From contig NZ_LFEE01000022.1 in the NCBI RefSeq assembly GCF_001039045.1, forward strand, positions 90,647 through 127,406: a stretch of 36,760 bases of DNA, written 5' to 3'. This document shows, in pieces, positions 34,539-36,760 of the stretch (position 1 is the stretch's first letter; every line of letters begins with the position of its first letter). Under the pieces are notes generated by a model. It saw only the letters and a program-made list of their open reading frames with translations. It was not told where the DNA came from and did not search any database. This DNA comes from Lactiplantibacillus herbarum. GTDB lineage: Bacteria; Bacillota; Bacilli; Lactobacillales; Lactobacillaceae. A program made the position numbers and the translations under genes.

Positions 34539-35567
34539 CTATTTAAACGGTGCCGTCAAGACAACTTTGCCCAACATCTGCCCCGTTTCCACAACTTCGT
34601 GGGCTGCACGTAAGTTAGCCGCATTAATCCCATCAAAGATACGCTTGGTCGTTGGTACTAGTTCACCCGCATCCGCCAACTGAGCTACCCGCGCTAAGAT
34701 ACAGCCTTGCATCGCCATAGCTGGTAACTGATAGTCCGACTTGGTGAACATAAACTCCCAAGCAAAGTTCAAGCTCTTAGCTTTGAGTAATTCCATTGGT
34801 AATGGCTCCTGATTCGTCACCACCGCAACAATCGTTCCCAACGGCCGTACTAACGGTGCCACGATTGGTAAGTAGCGATCCGTTGAATGCAGAATAATCG
34901 CATGTTCCACCCCATCCGGCATCCCGGCATTCGCTAACTGAGTCGCCAAATCGTCATGGTAATCTAGCACAACGTCCGCGCCGAGTTCTTCGACCCACGC
35001 TTTAGTCGCAATCTTACCGGCCGTCGTCACAACGGTTAGGCCAGCCCACTTAGCTAACTGAATCGCCATTGAACCAACACCACCGGCACCATTGATAATT
35101 AGGACACTGTGACCCTGATTAGCTTGAGGTGCTGCAACAAATGGCAACTTCTCAAACAGTGCTTCCCACGCCGTCAAAGTTGTCAGTGGTAACCCAGCAG
35201 ATTGAGCAGGCGTCCAGCTCTTCGGGGCCTGGGCGACTAACCGTTCATCGACTAATTGATACTGCGCGTCACTCCCGGGGCGATTGACCGCGCCAGCATA
35301 GTACACAATATCATCCGGCATAATCGTCGTAACCGTCTCGCCCACAGCTAGCACCTTGCCGACCGCGTCAAAACCCAAGATGCGTGGTTCAGTAACGGTC
35401 GCTTGTCCTTGACGCTGCTTCGTGTCGATTGGATTGACTGCCGTTGCCATCACAGCGACTAAGATCTCACGACCTTGTGGTTCACCTACTTCAATGGTAA
35501 CATCTTGCAAACTCGCCGGATCACTGATTGGTAATCCTTGATATAGTCCCACTGCTGATGCTTGCAT
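34539..35567 (-). CDS. Zinc-independent MDR-family oxidoreductase (quinone reductase-like)
   Basis: This NAD(P)H-dependent oxidoreductase of the medium-chain family has 342 residues. The N-terminal catalytic domain contains ATAVNPIDTKQRQG and GFDAVGKVLAVG; it lacks the Cys/His zinc ligands of alcohol dehydrogenases, as in the ZADH/YogA and crotonyl/quinone-reductase-like group. The Rossmann motif INGAGGVGSMAIQLAK is near residues 154-169. The substrate is not evident. It lies 20 bp downstream of the DUF2785 gene, probably cotranscribed. Confidence 0.9.
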   Translation of the reverse strand: MQASAVGLYQGLPISDPASLQDVTIEVGEPQGREILVAVMATAVNPIDTKQRQGQATVTEPRILGFDAVGKVLAVGETVTTIMPDDIVYYAGAVNRPGSDAQYQLVDERLVAQAPKSWTPAQSAGLPLTTLTAWEALFEKLPFVAAPQANQGHSVLIINGAGGVGSMAIQLAKWAGLTVVTTAGKIATKAWVEELGADVVLDYHDDLATQLANAGMPDGVEHAIILHSTDRYLPIVAPLVRPLGTIVAVVTNQEPLPMELLKAKSLNFAWEFMFTKSDYQLPAMAMQGCILARVAQLADAGELVPTTKRIFDGINAANLRAAHEVVETGQMLGKVVLTAPFK

Positions 35568-35587
35568 CTAATGGCCTTCTTTCAAAA

Positions 35588-36562
35588 TCATCCTAAAAAT
35601 TCAAGTTCATCATCTAAATAATCCACAACGGCCGTTGGAAAATCATCGTGCAACGCCATTGCTTCTAGCAACCGATTACGGTTAAAAATCCGCGTCCAGT
35701 CCCCTTCACTAGCGGGAGCATCTTGTGACACCATGTGCCGATGCCAGTCTTTGAAGGCCGCCAACAAGTAGTCACAGTATAACTCATCTTTATTAGTGAT
35801 CAATGCGAAATAAGACGATAACCGTTCAGGTTCACCAAAAATCAACGGTGTCGACAGGCGTTGATACCGGCCAATCAACACGGCTAACATCAATAATTTA
35901 TCAGCCCGAGCTAATTCATTCTCATCCGCTAACTCATCTAGTAGATTACCAATATGAGTATAAGCATGCGCCCAGCCAGTCGTTCCCACAAAACCGCGGG
36001 TATCCGTCTCAAGTACCATATAGGTGGTGAACTGGGTGACGACTTGCTCCAACCGCGCACTGGTCATAAATTTTAATCCCGCATGATCAGCGTAGAGTAA
36101 CACCGAAATTAACAGAATCGCAAATGACCGTTGGTAGATAGCATCATTGGTCGGTTCATCAATGTGTGCAAATAAAACATCATCTACAATCAATTGATCA
36201 AAAATCAACCCTAATTGATCAGGTGTCAGAACTTGTTGTTGTAACGCTTCGTTCAATAAATAGTAACAGCCCCGATCACGAATCTGTGGATCAAGTGAAC
36301 CCAAGTGTGCCAATAATTGTTGTAATTGCTCATCCGTTATCGCTACGAGTGAGCCGTCATCTAAACCTTGATGTAATTCTTGAACCAGTGACCATACTTC
36401 ATCATCGTTAGGTGTGATGACCGTGGTTGCCGGTGTCATTGGCACCTGTTCAATTAACTGACCAACACGTTGGGGCAACGACTGATAGACCTCTCCGGCT
36501 CGCAGTTGCTGTCTTAGCTTCAATACCGCTGCTTTTACCTGTCTTAGTTTTTCTACTTGCAT
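35588..36562 (-). CDS. DUF2785 family protein
   Basis: This conserved protein of unknown function has 324 residues. It has no signal peptide or membrane segment and is mostly helical. Recognition rests on the DTRGFVGTTGWAHAYTHIGNLLDEL motif region near 186-211 and the IRDRGCYYLLNEAL segment. The ATG follows CGAGG. It is first of a probable two-gene unit with the MDR oxidoreductase. Confidence 0.85.
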   Translation of the reverse strand: MQVEKLRQVKAAVLKLRQQLRAGEVYQSLPQRVGQLIEQVPMTPATTVITPNDDEVWSLVQELHQGLDDGSLVAITDEQLQQLLAHLGSLDPQIRDRGCYYLLNEALQQQVLTPDQLGLIFDQLIVDDVLFAHIDEPTNDAIYQRSFAILLISVLLYADHAGLKFMTSARLEQVVTQFTTYMVLETDTRGFVGTTGWAHAYTHIGNLLDELADENELARADKLLMLAVLIGRYQRLSTPLIFGEPERLSSYFALITNKDELYCDYLLAAFKDWHRHMVSQDAPASEGDWTRIFNRNRLLEAMALHDDFPTAVVDYLDDELEFLG

Positions 36563-36760
36563 AATAACCTCGTTATATCTAATTTAACTTCTATTTTATC
36601 ATGCTTAGCTAATACTGCCCTAAAAATGCGACTATTTATTCATAATTATACGTAGAATCAGCTAACTTTTGGCGCACGTTTCGGACATTAATATTCAGAA
36701 TCTAAAGATTGAAAGTTAATTATTCACTGCAAGTGTTGGTATGCTTGTGATCTGAAAATT
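36563..36760. other. Upstream region of the DUF2785 gene
   Basis: AT-rich, about 200 bp to the window end. It must hold the DUF2785 promoter, but I could not settle on a -35/-10 pair. No RNA gene or ORF is seen. Confidence 0.4.

Overview
The window looks like chromosome of a low-GC Gram-positive lactic acid bacterium, and most probably of Lactiplantibacillus plantarum or a close relative. The evidence is the gene content and order (mreBCD-minCD, valS-folC, iscS-thiI, ezrA, rpsD), two T-box leaders, a 6S-type RNA upstream of a usp operon, a fused glutathione synthetase (GshF), and a Ddl of the D-Ala-D-Lac type. No database was searched, so the species is inferred from recognition. There are no rRNA or tRNA genes, no IS elements, no prophage and no CRISPR array.

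Layout. At 1-2880, on the minus strand, lies a three-gene amino-acid ABC transporter operon. It is led by a His-type T-box followed by a second antiterminator/terminator module that has no specifier stem. At 2882-7691 are the cell-shape and division genes mreB-mreC-mreD-minC-minD, preceded by radC. At 8265-12660 are folC and valS, with valS under its own T-box. At 12662-16341 are tpx, thiI and iscS, followed by a possible structured RNA and ezrA. The strand then switches: a GAF-type methionine sulfoxide reductase and rpsD are on plus, VOC and DUF1054 genes on minus, and a YueI-like gene on plus. At 22304-25937 gshF and rarA are divergent. 6S RNA, a small membrane protein gene and a usp gene follow. 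At 27236-29246 is an AT-rich accessory block of zinc-ribbon proteins, a small membrane protein and a Ser-rich lipoprotein. It faces an XRE/S24-like regulator gene. The end of the window holds an XRE-TPR (RRNPP-like) regulator, a membrane GDPD, ddl, an MDR oxidoreductase and a DUF2785 protein.

The most unusual signal is a family of intergenic elements about 455 bp long. Three copies are complete (7786-8239, 13397-13855, 21814-22272) and one is cut by the window start (1-134). Each has two folded modules joined by an AT-rich spacer of near-constant length but unconserved sequence. Helices are kept by paired base changes between copies. All four copies have the same orientation, and each ends 24-122 bp past the stop codon of a minus-strand gene. 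I cannot attach a known name to this family.

How the genes work together. Most of the window is housekeeping: wall growth and septum placement (MreBCD, MinCD, EzrA, Ddl), translation supply (ValRS, ThiI/IscS tRNA thiolation, S4) and redox defence (Tpx, methionine sulfoxide reductase, GshF). RNA-level control is prominent, with T-boxes, 6S RNA and probably an S4 leader.
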